Below are positions 15,752 through 23,950 of a DNA stretch of 34,154 bases, in pieces. Every line of letters begins with the position of its first letter. Position 1 is the stretch's first letter. The notes under the pieces were generated by a model that saw nothing but the letters and a program-made list of their open reading frames with translations, was not told where the DNA came from and did no database searches. The translations under genes were made by a program, and so were the position numbers. Source of the stretch: CAZCJU01 sp964498965 (GTDB lineage: Bacteria; Bacillota; Clostridia; Oscillospirales; CAG-272); assembly GCA_964498965.1 (NCBI GenBank), contig CAZCJU010000009.1, forward strand, positions 1 through 34,154. The letters run 5' to 3'.

Positions 15752-16140
15752 GCGAAGAAATAATACCGTCGTCGGCTCTCGTGCTTGCGTATCTCGGCGA
15801 TGCGGTGATAGAGCTGTTCGTACGGGAAAGGCTATCGAAAACGGGCATATCGAACGTCGGCGAGCTTAACCGCCTGTCACGGAATTACGTTCAGGCGTCA
15901 CGCCAAAGCCGTGCGATAGAAAACATTTTGCCTGTTTTGACCGAAAAAGAAATTGCCGTCTACAAGCACGGACGCAATGCACACACCTCATCTCACCCGA
16001 AAAGCTCAAGTGTCGTTGAATACCGACGTGCGACGGGCTTTGAAACCCTGATGGGATATCTGTATTCAAGCGGCAATACGAAAAGAGCGAGAGAGCTGTT
16101 CGAGCTTGCCTACGGAATTCGTGAAAATGAAGAGCTATAA
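15748..16140 (+). CDS. mrnC: Mini-ribonuclease III
   Basis: Dimeric RNase III-like enzyme without a double-stranded-RNA binding domain, which matures 23S rRNA in Bacillus. The 130 residues carry the family signatures LAYLGDAVIELFVRERL (14-30, catalytic Asp in GDAV), HGRNAHTSSHPKSSSVVEYRRATGFETLMGYLY (about 74-106) with the second acidic residue in GFETL. Length fits. It starts in an ATGA overlap with the transglutaminase gene, so a ribosome-processing enzyme is coupled to an envelope operon. In many Firmicutes mrnC follows cysS instead. Confidence 0.95.
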   Translation: MSEEIIPSSALVLAYLGDAVIELFVRERLSKTGISNVGELNRLSRNYVQASRQSRAIENILPVLTEKEIAVYKHGRNAHTSSHPKSSSVVEYRRATGFETLMGYLYSSGNTKRARELFELAYGIRENEEL

Positions 16141-16585
16141 CCCCGCACCGAAAAGAACGGCGGCGGCTGCGATATCGCTGTTCGGCATAATATGTGCCGC
16201 CGCCTGTACGTATTTCGGCAACGTAACGGATAAACGATTTCCGTTTTTCTGTGCCTCATGTACATTTCTGCTTTTTTCGTTGCAGCTGCTGTTTCGTTTC
16301 TGCTTTACCGCATACACGTATTCCGTCGAAAACGGTATTCTTTTCGTCAAGACCGGCTTCGGCGAGAACAAAAACACCGTTTTTTCGCTGAACACCGAGC
16401 TGATAGAGCAGGTCTGCGAAAGGGACGAGATAAAAAGCGTGTCACGCCCCGTACAGGTAAAATACAACTGCTGTCAGAACTTATTTCCGACGCAAAAATG
16501 TCGTATTTTTTATAACAGCGGTGTTCCCTCCTGTGTTACCCTGGAATGCCCGAGAGAGCTGTTGTCACACGAACAAAAACTTTGA
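16127..16585 (+). CDS. Small two-helix membrane protein, possible PH-like domain
   Basis: 152 residues from the ATG at 16127, overlapping the end of mrnC by 14 bases; start codons further upstream (TTG at 16106, GTG at 16121) are less likely. Two membrane helices lie close together (about 14-30 and 40-59), followed by a soluble domain of about 90 residues beginning YTYSVENGILFVKTGFGENKN, a beta-strand pattern like that of bacterial PH-like (bPH) domains that follow two helices. Cys-rich in its last third (six Cys). I do not recognise a named family; it is probably membrane-bound with the soluble domain inside the cell (inference). Confidence 0.7.
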   Translation: MKSYNPAPKRTAAAAISLFGIICAAACTYFGNVTDKRFPFFCASCTFLLFSLQLLFRFCFTAYTYSVENGILFVKTGFGENKNTVFSLNTELIEQVCERDEIKSVSRPVQVKYNCCQNLFPTQKCRIFYNSGVPSCVTLECPRELLSHEQKL

Positions 16586-16621
16586 TCAAAGCATTATTCG
16601 ATCACATAAAAAGGAGTTCAT

Positions 16622-17950
16622 ATGAAAAAAGCAAGTAAAACCGCCCTTGCGTGGCTGCTTGCGGTGATATGCGTGCTTTTGACTGCGTGTGGCGGTGATG
16701 CCGGATCGACGACCGACGCATCGTCGGCGGTCGAGCAAACGACCGTTGCCGAAACGCAGGCGGCCGTCGAGGACACGGACGATGCCGACACAACGTCCCC
16801 CGACACGACCGTCGTTACGACCAAGCCCGGCACGGCAATGAGAGTACGCTGGAACAAGGGCTACGTCGGCTCGTCGCTCAACAAGGACGGTTTTGCGAAT
16901 GCGATAAATCCCGACGACGACACCTATTTATACACAGATGTAATGACTGTCGAAAGAAAAGGCACAAAGATAGTTTTCATCGACGAAAAAAACGGTGTTG
17001 CGGGCGAAGATACATATGTCGTTTCGTCCTGGAAGCAGGGCAGCGACGGCAATTGGACGATAGATTTCACACGAACAAACGCTCCCGGCAACAGCGAATA
17101 TATAATCACCTCCGAAAACGGAAACACCGTATACACCTACATATCGAAATACGACAACGAATACATACGTCTTTGCTTTAAATCCAACGACGAAAGCAAC
17201 AAGCCCGTCGTATACTCGAGCAAGACGAATGCGACAAGCACCGCAGACAAAATAACGAAAGAAGTGCTTGCTTCGTGGCTTGAGGAGGACAAGGAAAGAA
17301 TGTATTACGATATTCTCAAGGGCAAAACGTTTACCGTAATAGGCGACAGCTATCTTGCCGGAAACGGTCTTGACAAATCGCTCGTTTGGCCCGCATTGCT
17401 CGCAAGCAAGTACGACATGACTTATAAAAACTACGGTAAAAACGGTTCTACGATGTCGAATTACGTTACGACCGAAAACCCGATGGTCAGCCGATATTCG
17501 TCAATGGCGGATAATTCTCCCGATATCGTCATTATCGAGGGCGGCAGAAACGATTACAACAAATCGGTGCCTATCGGCGAAAACGGAAGCCTCGACACAA
17601 AGACGATGAAAGGTGCGGCAAGATATCTCATGACCGAGATCGGCAAAAAATACCCCGACGCACTCATAATCTGCATGACTGTATGGGAGGTCGGCGGAGC
17701 GACTAACAAGATAGGCTGCTATTGCAGTGACTACGGCAAAGCTCTGCTTGAGGTCTGCGAGGATATGAACATACCGTGCATAAACGCAATGGATCAAAAG
17801 GCAACGGGCGTGTACATGACGGAAGCGGCTTTCCGTGCGAAATACTGTATGAAACCGACCGATATAAGTCATTTGAACGCCGAAGGAATGCAACTCGTTT
17901 TCCCGTATTTCGAAAAATTCATTGCCGAGGCTTATTCGTCGGGCAAATAA
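16622..17950 (+). CDS. SGNH/GDSL-hydrolase lipoprotein
   Basis: 442-residue predicted lipoprotein (LLTAC, Cys23) with a Thr/Asp/Ala linker (24-70), a beta-rich N-terminal domain (about 72-205) and a C-terminal SGNH esterase domain. Catalytic blocks: VIGDSYLAGNG with nucleophile S243; the oxyanion block EGGRNDYN with N310; and PTDISHLNAEGM with D414 and H417. The block II glycine is probably in the segment KNYGKNGSTM. Such enzymes deacylate sugars or lipids, and the lipoprotein signal puts it outside the membrane. The start is fixed by AAGGAG 6 bases upstream. It follows the previous gene by 36 bases and ends at a bidirectional terminator. Confidence 0.93.
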   Translation: MKKASKTALAWLLAVICVLLTACGGDAGSTTDASSAVEQTTVAETQAAVEDTDDADTTSPDTTVVTTKPGTAMRVRWNKGYVGSSLNKDGFANAINPDDDTYLYTDVMTVERKGTKIVFIDEKNGVAGEDTYVVSSWKQGSDGNWTIDFTRTNAPGNSEYIITSENGNTVYTYISKYDNEYIRLCFKSNDESNKPVVYSSKTNATSTADKITKEVLASWLEEDKERMYYDILKGKTFTVIGDSYLAGNGLDKSLVWPALLASKYDMTYKNYGKNGSTMSNYVTTENPMVSRYSSMADNSPDIVIIEGGRNDYNKSVPIGENGSLDTKTMKGAARYLMTEIGKKYPDALIICMTVWEVGGATNKIGCYCSDYGKALLEVCEDMNIPCINAMDQKATGVYMTEAAFRAKYCMKPTDISHLNAEGMQLVFPYFEKFIAEAYSSGK

Positions 17951-17978
17951 ACGCCCGAGCCTAAATATCGGCAAAAAA

Positions 17979-18004
17979 CAAAACCCCGATCACTCGGGGT
18001 TTTT
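17979..18004. terminator. Bidirectional Rho-independent terminator
   Basis: Stem 17980-17989 with 17994-18003 around the loop TCAC, with a GC core CCCCGA/TCGGGG. On the plus strand it is followed by TTTTTG; on the minus strand by TGTTTTTTGC. It serves both the SGNH lipoprotein gene and the converging CD1247-type gene. Confidence 0.95.
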
Positions 18005-18042
18005 GTATTCGCAAATTTATATTCGCAATTTAACAAGGGCGG

Positions 18043-18567
18043 TCATTTTCCCTCGTCGTCACCGCATTCCTCGCAGTCGCAGTCATCGCAATCATCGCAA
18101 TCGCAGTCGTCGCAATCGCAAATGCACGAGAATTCCTCGCCGCAAGCGGGGCATATAACGTGTGCCAGGTCAATCGTCGTAGGCAGACAGATCGTTTCGT
18201 CGCAGCCGGGGCATTCGACCTCGATTATATCGTCGCAATCGTCGTAATCTTCGTCATCGAAATCATCGTCATAATCCTCGTCGTCATCGTCGTACTCGTC
18301 ATCGCAATGGCAATGATGATGAGGCGGCGGGGGACAATGATGATGAGGCTCGTACACGATGCTCTCGACCTCGCCCAGATCCTCGTCAAGCTCGTCCGTA
18401 TAGTCCTCAAGCACTGCGATCCTTTCCTCGAGCTTTGCTATTTCGGCTGCCGCTTCGTCGAGTGCTTCGACTAATTTTCCTATAATTCTCGTTGCTTCCG
18501 TTGCGTCTGTGAGATCAAGTCCCTCGTAAAAGCCTTTAAGATATGCCGTTTTTTCGGTAAGCTTCAT
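18043..18567 (-). CDS. CD1247 N-terminal-type protein with Cys/Asp-rich tail
   Basis: 174 residues. The N-terminal 70 (MKLTEKTAYLKGFYEGLDLT onward, a helical coiled segment ending LDEDLGEVES) match the clostridial CD1247-type N-terminal domain, a small family of unknown function. After it come a His/Pro/Cys cluster (75-88), an Asp-rich tract (89-113), a zinc ribbon with C119xxC122 and C139xxC142, and a tail (148-168) in which nine of 21 residues are Cys separated by Asp/Glu. Several metal sites are likely. The gene is 14 bases behind efp, in the same transcript, with a good GGAGG. The DNA of the acidic and Cys tracts is made of short repeats, so length variation between strains is likely. Function unknown. 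Confidence 0.88.
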   Translation of the reverse strand: MKLTEKTAYLKGFYEGLDLTDATEATRIIGKLVEALDEAAAEIAKLEERIAVLEDYTDELDEDLGEVESIVYEPHHHCPPPPHHHCHCDDEYDDDDEDYDDDFDDEDYDDCDDIIEVECPGCDETICLPTTIDLAHVICPACGEEFSCICDCDDCDCDDCDDCDCEECGDDEGK

Positions 18568-18581
18568 TTAAAATACCTCCG

Positions 18582-19145
18582 TTACTGCTTAGCACGCTCT
18601 AAATATTCGCCTGTTCTCGTATCTATCTTGATAACATCGCCTTCGTCTATGAACAGAGGAACCTTTATCATAGCACCCGTTTCGAGTACTGCGGGCTTGG
18701 ACGCACCCGTTGCCGTATCGCCCTTGAAGCCGGGTTCGGTTTCCGTTACCGCAAGCTCAACGAACATAGGCGGCTCAACGCTGAACACGCTGCCTTTGTA
18801 CGATACTATTTTACAAAGCATTTCTTCCTTAACGAATTTGAAGTTATCGTCAAGTTTGTCCGATTCGAGGGGAAGCATATCGTAAGTTTCCATATCCATG
18901 AAGTAATACAGATCACCGTCGTTGTAGGAATACTGCATCTCCTTACGCTCTACCGAGGCTTCCTCGAATTTGTCCGTGGGCGAGAACGAACGCTCGATCA
19001 CCGCACCGGTCTTCACGTTCTTCATTTTCGTTCTTACGAACGCCGCACCTTTACCGGGCTTTACGTGCTGAAATTCGATGACCTGCATTACCGCACCGTC
19101 AAGCTCGAATGTCTTGCCGTTTCTGAAATCGCCTGCTGTTAACAT
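18582..19145 (-). CDS. efp: Translation elongation factor P
   Basis: EF-P relieves ribosomes stalled on polyproline. The 187 residues show the three-domain layout, with the domain I tip HVKPGKGAAFVRTK carrying K32 at the P-site tip and the C-terminal signature IKVPLFIDEGDVIKIDTRTGEYLERA. K32 is the residue modified in Bacillus-type EF-P. The start has GGAGG 10 bases upstream and the gene has its own promoter. The CD1247-type gene follows it by 14 bases. Confidence 0.97.
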   Translation of the reverse strand: MLTAGDFRNGKTFELDGAVMQVIEFQHVKPGKGAAFVRTKMKNVKTGAVIERSFSPTDKFEEASVERKEMQYSYNDGDLYYFMDMETYDMLPLESDKLDDNFKFVKEEMLCKIVSYKGSVFSVEPPMFVELAVTETEPGFKGDTATGASKPAVLETGAMIKVPLFIDEGDVIKIDTRTGEYLERAKQ

Positions 19146-19184
19146 ATAATTATTTCCTCCGAAATTATCTTTCCTATTTGGTAT

Positions 19185-19213
19185 ATTTTACATCAATACG
19201 TGTTATTTTGCAA
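19185..19213 (-). promoter_or_regulatory. Promoter of efp
   Basis: On the minus strand TTGCAA (19213-19208), 17 bases, TAAAAT (19190-19185). It lies about 40 bases upstream of the efp start, in an AT-rich gap after the M24 peptidase gene, so efp can be expressed apart from the yajC operon. Confidence 0.75.
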
Positions 19214-19272
19214 TAGGATAAACACATATTTTCGCCGATTGATAAATTAATTTAAAAAATATCCTACAAAAA

Positions 19273-20328
19273 TTAATAAATTTCCAAAAGCTCCTTGGAC
19301 ACGTCGGTCAAAACTATCGCACCCTCATCTCCGATTATAACGGTATCCTCTATTCGGCAACCGTACTTACCGGGGATATATATACCCGGCTCTATCGTTA
19401 CGACGCTCCACATTCCGATCCGCTCGTCCTTTGCCGCCGGCGAAACACGGGGAAACTCGTGTATGTCAAGTCCGACGCCGTGACCGAGAGCGTGTCCGAA
19501 CGAATTCGGATATTCCGTTTCTATCACATCTCTCGCTATCTTATCTACCTCGTAGCCGGTCGAGGTATGTCTGATCGCCGCCGTCGCTTTGAGCTGTGCC
19601 TTAAGCACCGTATCGTACATATGCCGCATTTCCTCGTCGGCACGGCCTATGACTATGGTCCTTGTCATATCGCAGCGGTAGCCGTCGAGCTTTACGCCGA
19701 AGTCGAAGGTAAGAAAGCCTCTCGACAGGCAACCCTCTTTCGTCGGCACGCCGTGCGGCATCGACGTTTTCGCACCGCTCAACACCAGTGTCGTAAAAGC
19801 GGGTGCGTCCGCTCCGTACCTCATCATATTGGAATCGAGCAGACAAGCAAGCTCCTTTTCGCTCATTCCGAAACTGATGTTCTTAAGCGTAAATTCAAAC
19901 GCCCTGTCCGCTATTTTCTGTGCGGTTATTATCCTGCTCAGCTCCTCGGGATCTTTATACGATCTCACTCTGTCTACCGTATCTCCGAGCGGCACAAGCT
20001 CTATACCGTCAAGCTGCTCTTTTACCGCATTGAATGCATAAACGGATATCTTCTTATCCTCATATCCGAGCGTTTTGATATTAAGCTCGCTTATCAGCTT
20101 GGACAGTGCGTCCTTTTCCAACGGTCGCACCGCCGGCACTCCCGCTTGCTGAGCCGATTCGGTATAACGAAAATCGCAAAGCATAACGGCATCCTTCGGC
20201 GTTACCACCACGTATCCGCTTTCAAGCTCTATGCCCGTTGCATAAAGCATATTCGCTTCCGAGGTGAGCAATACTCCGTCAAGTCCGGACGGGATCGCAT
20301 CTGCTATTCTTTCAAATCTGCCTGTCAT
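19273..20328 (-). CDS. M24 family Xaa-Pro aminopeptidase
   Basis: Cytoplasmic metallopeptidase removing an N-terminal residue before proline. The 351 residues have the creatinase-type N-terminal domain (about 1-125) and a pita-bread catalytic domain with all five metal ligands: D209 (TFDFGVKLDG), D220 (RCDMTRT), H283 (LGHGVGLDIHE), E313 (IEPGIY) and E327 (RIEDT). A conserved His (H191, MPHG) is also present. The first metal loop reads HALGHG instead of the common HGTGHG. In many Firmicutes this gene sits directly before efp, as here. The start at 20328 has AAAGG upstream and follows the foldase gene by 10 bases. Confidence 0.95.
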   Translation of the reverse strand: MTGRFERIADAIPSGLDGVLLTSEANMLYATGIELESGYVVVTPKDAVMLCDFRYTESAQQAGVPAVRPLEKDALSKLISELNIKTLGYEDKKISVYAFNAVKEQLDGIELVPLGDTVDRVRSYKDPEELSRIITAQKIADRAFEFTLKNISFGMSEKELACLLDSNMMRYGADAPAFTTLVLSGAKTSMPHGVPTKEGCLSRGFLTFDFGVKLDGYRCDMTRTIVIGRADEEMRHMYDTVLKAQLKATAAIRHTSTGYEVDKIARDVIETEYPNSFGHALGHGVGLDIHEFPRVSPAAKDERIGMWSVVTIEPGIYIPGKYGCRIEDTVIIGDEGAIVLTDVSKELLEIY

Positions 20329-20338
20329 ATCTTACCTT

Positions 20339-21862
20339 TCATAATACGCTCTTGAACTTGTCGGCTTTTCCGGTGTCGGTAACCGTAACGGCTTTTATTT
20401 GTTCCGAAATATCCGAATAATTCTCGAGCATCATATCCGCACGGGCATCGGAAAGATACTCTGTCGGTCCGTCCGACACGTAATATATCAAATGGTAGCC
20501 GTAGCCGCTTTCGACTATTTCGCAGTCACCCGTTTTCCTGTCCTCGGCAAAGCACCAATCGGTGAAGCTCTTCATCGTTTCGTCGCTCCCGGACGAAAAA
20601 TCCGTTGCGGCAAATTCGAAATACTCGCCGCCGATATAGCACGAAGCCGCATCGTCCGAATACGCAAGTGCAAGGTGGGAAAACTTGTCCTCTCCTCCGC
20701 CCGCATTTTCAAATTCCGCTTTGATCGCCTCGGCCTTTTCGAGTGCCTGCTCGACTGAGCCGTAAACGTCGTTTCTGAAAAGAATATGACGCACGGTCCT
20801 CGTTTCCGCCTCGCTCGGTGCCGGCGGCGAGGTTATCATATAAGCGGTTATTTCGAGCGAACCCTCGTTATCGTAAACATAAACATCGCCTTTTTTGCGA
20901 AAAGAATCGAATATCCACTCCGTCACGATATCGCCGCCCTCGGTGTATTCGTAATCGGTCGTATAAGAATTGGACACCACCGTGTTGCGGTTGTTTTCCG
21001 CATTAGGCTCGCCATCCGTGAATTTTCCGACAGAATCGAGATATTCATATATCTTTTCCGTGAATTCCTCGTCGTTTGAGCAACTTTTGAACCTGTTTGC
21101 GTATTTCAACGCCTGTTCCCGAGTAAGCCCGTCGTCGTCACCATCCTCGGAATACGATATCGAAAACGTCCTCAGATCGGCACGGTCGTAGTATATGCTG
21201 TAGCTGTCGTAATATTCCTCGGCTACGTCAAGGTCGGGCTGCATGGACTGTTGCGTTTCGTACTGATAATTCAACGCCAAGGTCATCAGCTCGAAGCACG
21301 CATACGCATCATCGGTTTCCACCTGCGGATATGCATTGCGATCGAGCCGTTCGGCACGAAGCCGTATCGCTTCTTTTTGTGCGTCATCGAGTGCGTACCC
21401 GCAACTTACCGCATATTCGGCTATGGAAAGCAGCTCCTTCACCTGACTTTTTGCACTGTCGAGAAAATAATCGTGCCATGTTTCATACGAATCGTTGACG
21501 GTAAAGCTCTGTTCGTCGAGCTTTTTCTCCGTATCCAAGCCGTAGGCGGTAAGCGTATCCGAGTACATATCGACGAAGCCGTGATAGCCCTCGTAATAAA
21601 AATACGCAAGCTCTGTATTCGTTATCTTAAAATGCTCGGTTTCGAATGCGACCTGCTTCGATTGATAAGAATACGACGCTTTGTAATTTTTTATGCCCGT
21701 CGCAACGGCTAAAGAAGCACATACGAGTACCGCCGTCGCCGTAAGCGTTACGGCGATCTTCGTTACGGTCTTTTTTATTCTGTCTCGCTTCGCCGCGGCT
21801 CTGCGTTCGGCCGTTCGCCTCCGCTTTGCCTCCAGCTGTCTGTCGTTGAGTTTTTTAGCCAT
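20339..21862 (-). CDS. Membrane-anchored parvulin-like peptidyl-prolyl isomerase
   Basis: 507 residues with a strongly basic N-terminus (about 1-33), one membrane helix (about 36-57) and a large extracellular part. The SurA_N-like helical region resembles that of the paralogue at 2421-4025. A parvulin-type domain (about 355-465) starts with the family hallmark TVRHILF (356-362) and ends with GDCEIVESGYGYHLIYYV, equivalent to the usual FGYHIIKV. It is likely a PrsA-like foldase for secreted proteins (inference). It starts 3 bases after scfB ends and is followed by the M24 peptidase, so it is in the same transcript as the SCIFF genes; this raises the possibility that it acts on the same products, which is unproven. 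Confidence 0.88.
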   Translation of the reverse strand: MAKKLNDRQLEAKRRRTAERRAAAKRDRIKKTVTKIAVTLTATAVLVCASLAVATGIKNYKASYSYQSKQVAFETEHFKITNTELAYFYYEGYHGFVDMYSDTLTAYGLDTEKKLDEQSFTVNDSYETWHDYFLDSAKSQVKELLSIAEYAVSCGYALDDAQKEAIRLRAERLDRNAYPQVETDDAYACFELMTLALNYQYETQQSMQPDLDVAEEYYDSYSIYYDRADLRTFSISYSEDGDDDGLTREQALKYANRFKSCSNDEEFTEKIYEYLDSVGKFTDGEPNAENNRNTVVSNSYTTDYEYTEGGDIVTEWIFDSFRKKGDVYVYDNEGSLEITAYMITSPPAPSEAETRTVRHILFRNDVYGSVEQALEKAEAIKAEFENAGGGEDKFSHLALAYSDDAASCYIGGEYFEFAATDFSSGSDETMKSFTDWCFAEDRKTGDCEIVESGYGYHLIYYVSDGPTEYLSDARADMMLENYSDISEQIKAVTVTDTGKADKFKSVL

Positions 21863-21865
21863 TCC

Positions 21866-23263
21866 TTACTCTTCCGATTTCTCCTGTGCGTCGAGTATCT
21901 GTGCCGCTTTTACGGCTATGGCACACTCAACACGCTTCCGTTCGAGAATACAGCCTATTTCGTAAGGTTCGGTCAGACTACCGCAATACTTGTGATTGTT
22001 CGCCGCACAGCCGCCGCCGCAGAAATATTTGGCAAAGCATTTCGAGCATTTTTCGTTTGTGATTATGTTATTGGTGAGGAATTTTTCCGCTATTTCCGTG
22101 TTTATCTCTCCGTCGTACACACTTCCCATGTAAAAGGGTTTCATTTCGGCGAACTGATGACACGGGTAAATGCTTCCGTCGGGCGTTACCGCAACGTATT
22201 CGCAACCGCTTCCGCAACCCTTTGTACGCTTATAAACGCACGGACCCGCATCGAGGTCTATCATAAAGTGGAAGAACGTAAAGCCTCTGCCTTCTCGGTT
22301 TAGCCGTATCATCGTATCTGTAAGCTTATCGTATTCCTCGAATATTTTTGGCAAATGCTCTTTTTTAATTGCGTATTCCTCGTTTTCGCCGAGTACGACC
22401 GGCTCGACGGAAATATTTTGAAAGCCCTCGTCGGCAAGAGCCAAAACGTCCTCGGAAAAGTCAAGATTTCTCGCCGTAAACGTCCCTCGAACGTACCAAT
22501 CTCCCTCACGTTTTGCGACAAGCTTTTTATATGCGGGTATTATGATGTCGTAAGTGCCGTCGCCGTTCTCGGCGGGACGCATGAAATCGTTCACCTCGCG
22601 ACGTCCGTCAACGGACAATACGACGTTCGACATATTTTCGTTCAGAAAATCAATGCTTTCGTCGTCAAGCAGCGTGCCGTTCGTCGTCATGGTGAAGCGG
22701 ATATGTTTGCCCAGCGGGGCTTCCTTTTCCCTGCCGTATCGCACGAGCCGCTTTACCGTATCGAAATTCATCAGCGGTTCACCGCCGAAGAAGTCAAGCT
22801 CGAGATTTTTTACACTGCCCGATCTTTCGAGCAAAAAATCTATCGCCGCACAACCGCACTCATACGACATAAGCTCACGCTTTCTGCCGTAGTCGCCCTT
22901 GCCTGCAAAGCAATAGCGGCAACGCATATTGCAGTCGTGGGAAATATGTAAGCACATCGATTTTATCGGATTGCTCTTGCGGTAAACGGGTGCGGGTATC
23001 TTTACGTCCTTCGAAAACAGCATTCCGTTTTCGTACAGTTCGTACAGCTCCGAATACGCCTCGTTCACCTTGTCCTCGCCGTATTTCGCATACAGAGCCG
23101 CAAGTCCGTCGCCGTGTGGGGACTTCGGCATTTCGTCAAGCTCGCCGTCCTCGGGCAATATGCCCTTGAGCAGCTCGTACGATACGGCATTTAAAAGATG
23201 GACAGAGCCGGAGGCACTGTCCAACGCCAATCTGTATGTGCTTTGTGTGAAAATATGAACCAT
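21866..23263 (-). CDS. scfB: SCIFF radical SAM maturase (SPASM domain)
   Basis: Radical SAM enzyme that forms thioether crosslinks in the SCIFF precursor peptide. In 465 residues: an N-terminal peptide-recognition-like region (about 1-90), the cluster motif C111xxxC115xxC118 (HDCNMRCRYCFAG), the FFGGEPLMNF SAM-binding strand, and a C-terminal SPASM region with the Cys series CGSGCEYVAV, YPCHQF, EKCSKC, YFCGGGCAANN and GCILERKRVEC for two auxiliary 4Fe-4S clusters. The start codon shares one base with the stop of scfA (TAATG), so peptide and enzyme are translationally coupled. Established for the family: Cys-to-Thr thioether formation by the C. thermocellum homologue. Confidence 0.96.
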   Translation of the reverse strand: MVHIFTQSTYRLALDSASGSVHLLNAVSYELLKGILPEDGELDEMPKSPHGDGLAALYAKYGEDKVNEAYSELYELYENGMLFSKDVKIPAPVYRKSNPIKSMCLHISHDCNMRCRYCFAGKGDYGRKRELMSYECGCAAIDFLLERSGSVKNLELDFFGGEPLMNFDTVKRLVRYGREKEAPLGKHIRFTMTTNGTLLDDESIDFLNENMSNVVLSVDGRREVNDFMRPAENGDGTYDIIIPAYKKLVAKREGDWYVRGTFTARNLDFSEDVLALADEGFQNISVEPVVLGENEEYAIKKEHLPKIFEEYDKLTDTMIRLNREGRGFTFFHFMIDLDAGPCVYKRTKGCGSGCEYVAVTPDGSIYPCHQFAEMKPFYMGSVYDGEINTEIAEKFLTNNIITNEKCSKCFAKYFCGGGCAANNHKYCGSLTEPYEIGCILERKRVECAIAVKAAQILDAQEKSEE

Positions 23264-23415
23264 TATTTGCCGATCTTCTTATTTTCGCATTTCTGATTCG
23301 CTACCGTGCATGAGGTCTTGCACGCACTCTGGCACGAAGCCTGGCACTCGCCGCAACCTGCACCTACGGCATTCTTGGCATACGTTGTTTTGTTAAGTGT
23401 TTTTACGTTTTTCAT
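23263..23415 (-). CDS. scfA: SCIFF precursor peptide (six-Cys ranthipeptide)
   Basis: 50-residue peptide starting MKNVKTLNKTTYAKN. It has exactly six cysteines, C21, C24, C28, C32, C36 and C43, in the order CxxCx3Cx3Cx3Cx6C within CGECQASCQSACKTSC and the following NQKC, which is the SCIFF signature. C32 and T37 stand at the positions I recall as the Cys-Thr thioether pair of the C. thermocellum homologue CteA. A second in-frame ATG at 23421 gives MKMKN, but AAAGGA is 8 bases from the ATG at 23415 and only about 2 from the upstream one, and family members start MKH/MKN; so I use 23415. A basic tail (NKKIGK) extends beyond the last Cys. Confidence 0.95.
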   Translation of the reverse strand: MKNVKTLNKTTYAKNAVGAGCGECQASCQSACKTSCTVANQKCENKKIGK

Positions 23416-23439
23416 TTTCATATTCCTTTCGGGATCTCT

Positions 23440-23880
23440 TTATTTTTTGTATTTTCGATATAACTTGTTCGAACCCGATATGTCGGGCCTTTTTCTCCTG
23501 CCGGGTACGAGCTTGGCACAACCGAGATACGCACCGACAACGGAGCAGAGCGGACACGGCAACGGCGTAAGCGGCGACGTATCGCCGTTCGAAGCGAGAG
23601 CGGATACGCCGAGCAGACATGAGGCGTATATTATTCCCGACAAAAGTCCGCACAAAAGCGGTTTTTTGCCGTAGCCTCTTGCCGATACGAAGCCGCACAG
23701 CGTACAGCTCAGGTAAAGAGCGACACAGCCGAGGTACGCCATCGAAGCGGGATCGGGCGAAAGCATCGCAAACGCCGTCAGCACCGCAAGCAGTACGGGC
23801 GACATCAGCATCGACACTCCTATACCCACTGCACAGCAGAGCAACGGATTTTTGCCGTCCGACTTTTTATATTCGTTCAT
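23440..23880 (-). CDS. YrzE/TIGR04086-type small membrane protein
   Basis: 146 residues with four predicted membrane helices (about 12-39, 47-67, 73-94 and 106-124) and a basic cytoplasmic tail. The layout and place, right after yajC, match Bacillus yrzE and the TIGR04086 family of putative membrane proteins. Function unknown. Ribosome site GAGG 8 bases upstream; it lies 70 bases after yajC and 24 bases before scfA. Confidence 0.8.
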   Translation of the reverse strand: MNEYKKSDGKNPLLCCAVGIGVSMLMSPVLLAVLTAFAMLSPDPASMAYLGCVALYLSCTLCGFVSARGYGKKPLLCGLLSGIIYASCLLGVSALASNGDTSPLTPLPCPLCSVVGAYLGCAKLVPGRRKRPDISGSNKLYRKYKK

Positions 23881-23950
23881 ATTTTTACCTCACACGCTTT
23901 TTTATCAAGCATATGCGGTATTCAAACGAAATATGAAGCCCTCGCGGCTC

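Noticed and set aside
16106..16126. Upstream TTG start for the small membrane protein after mrnC
   Set aside because: An ATG at 16127 fits better; the upstream codons overlap mrnC and add nothing family-like.
18160..18474. Plus-strand open frame of 104 codons rich in Ile/Val opposite the CD1247-type gene
   Set aside because: It is the complement of Asp-codon repeats (GAT/GAC reads as ATC/GTC), a composition artefact with no ribosome site.
23416..23421. Upstream ATG (MKMKN) as start of scfA
   Set aside because: The ribosome site AAAGGA is too close to it, and family members begin with the equivalent of the second Met.
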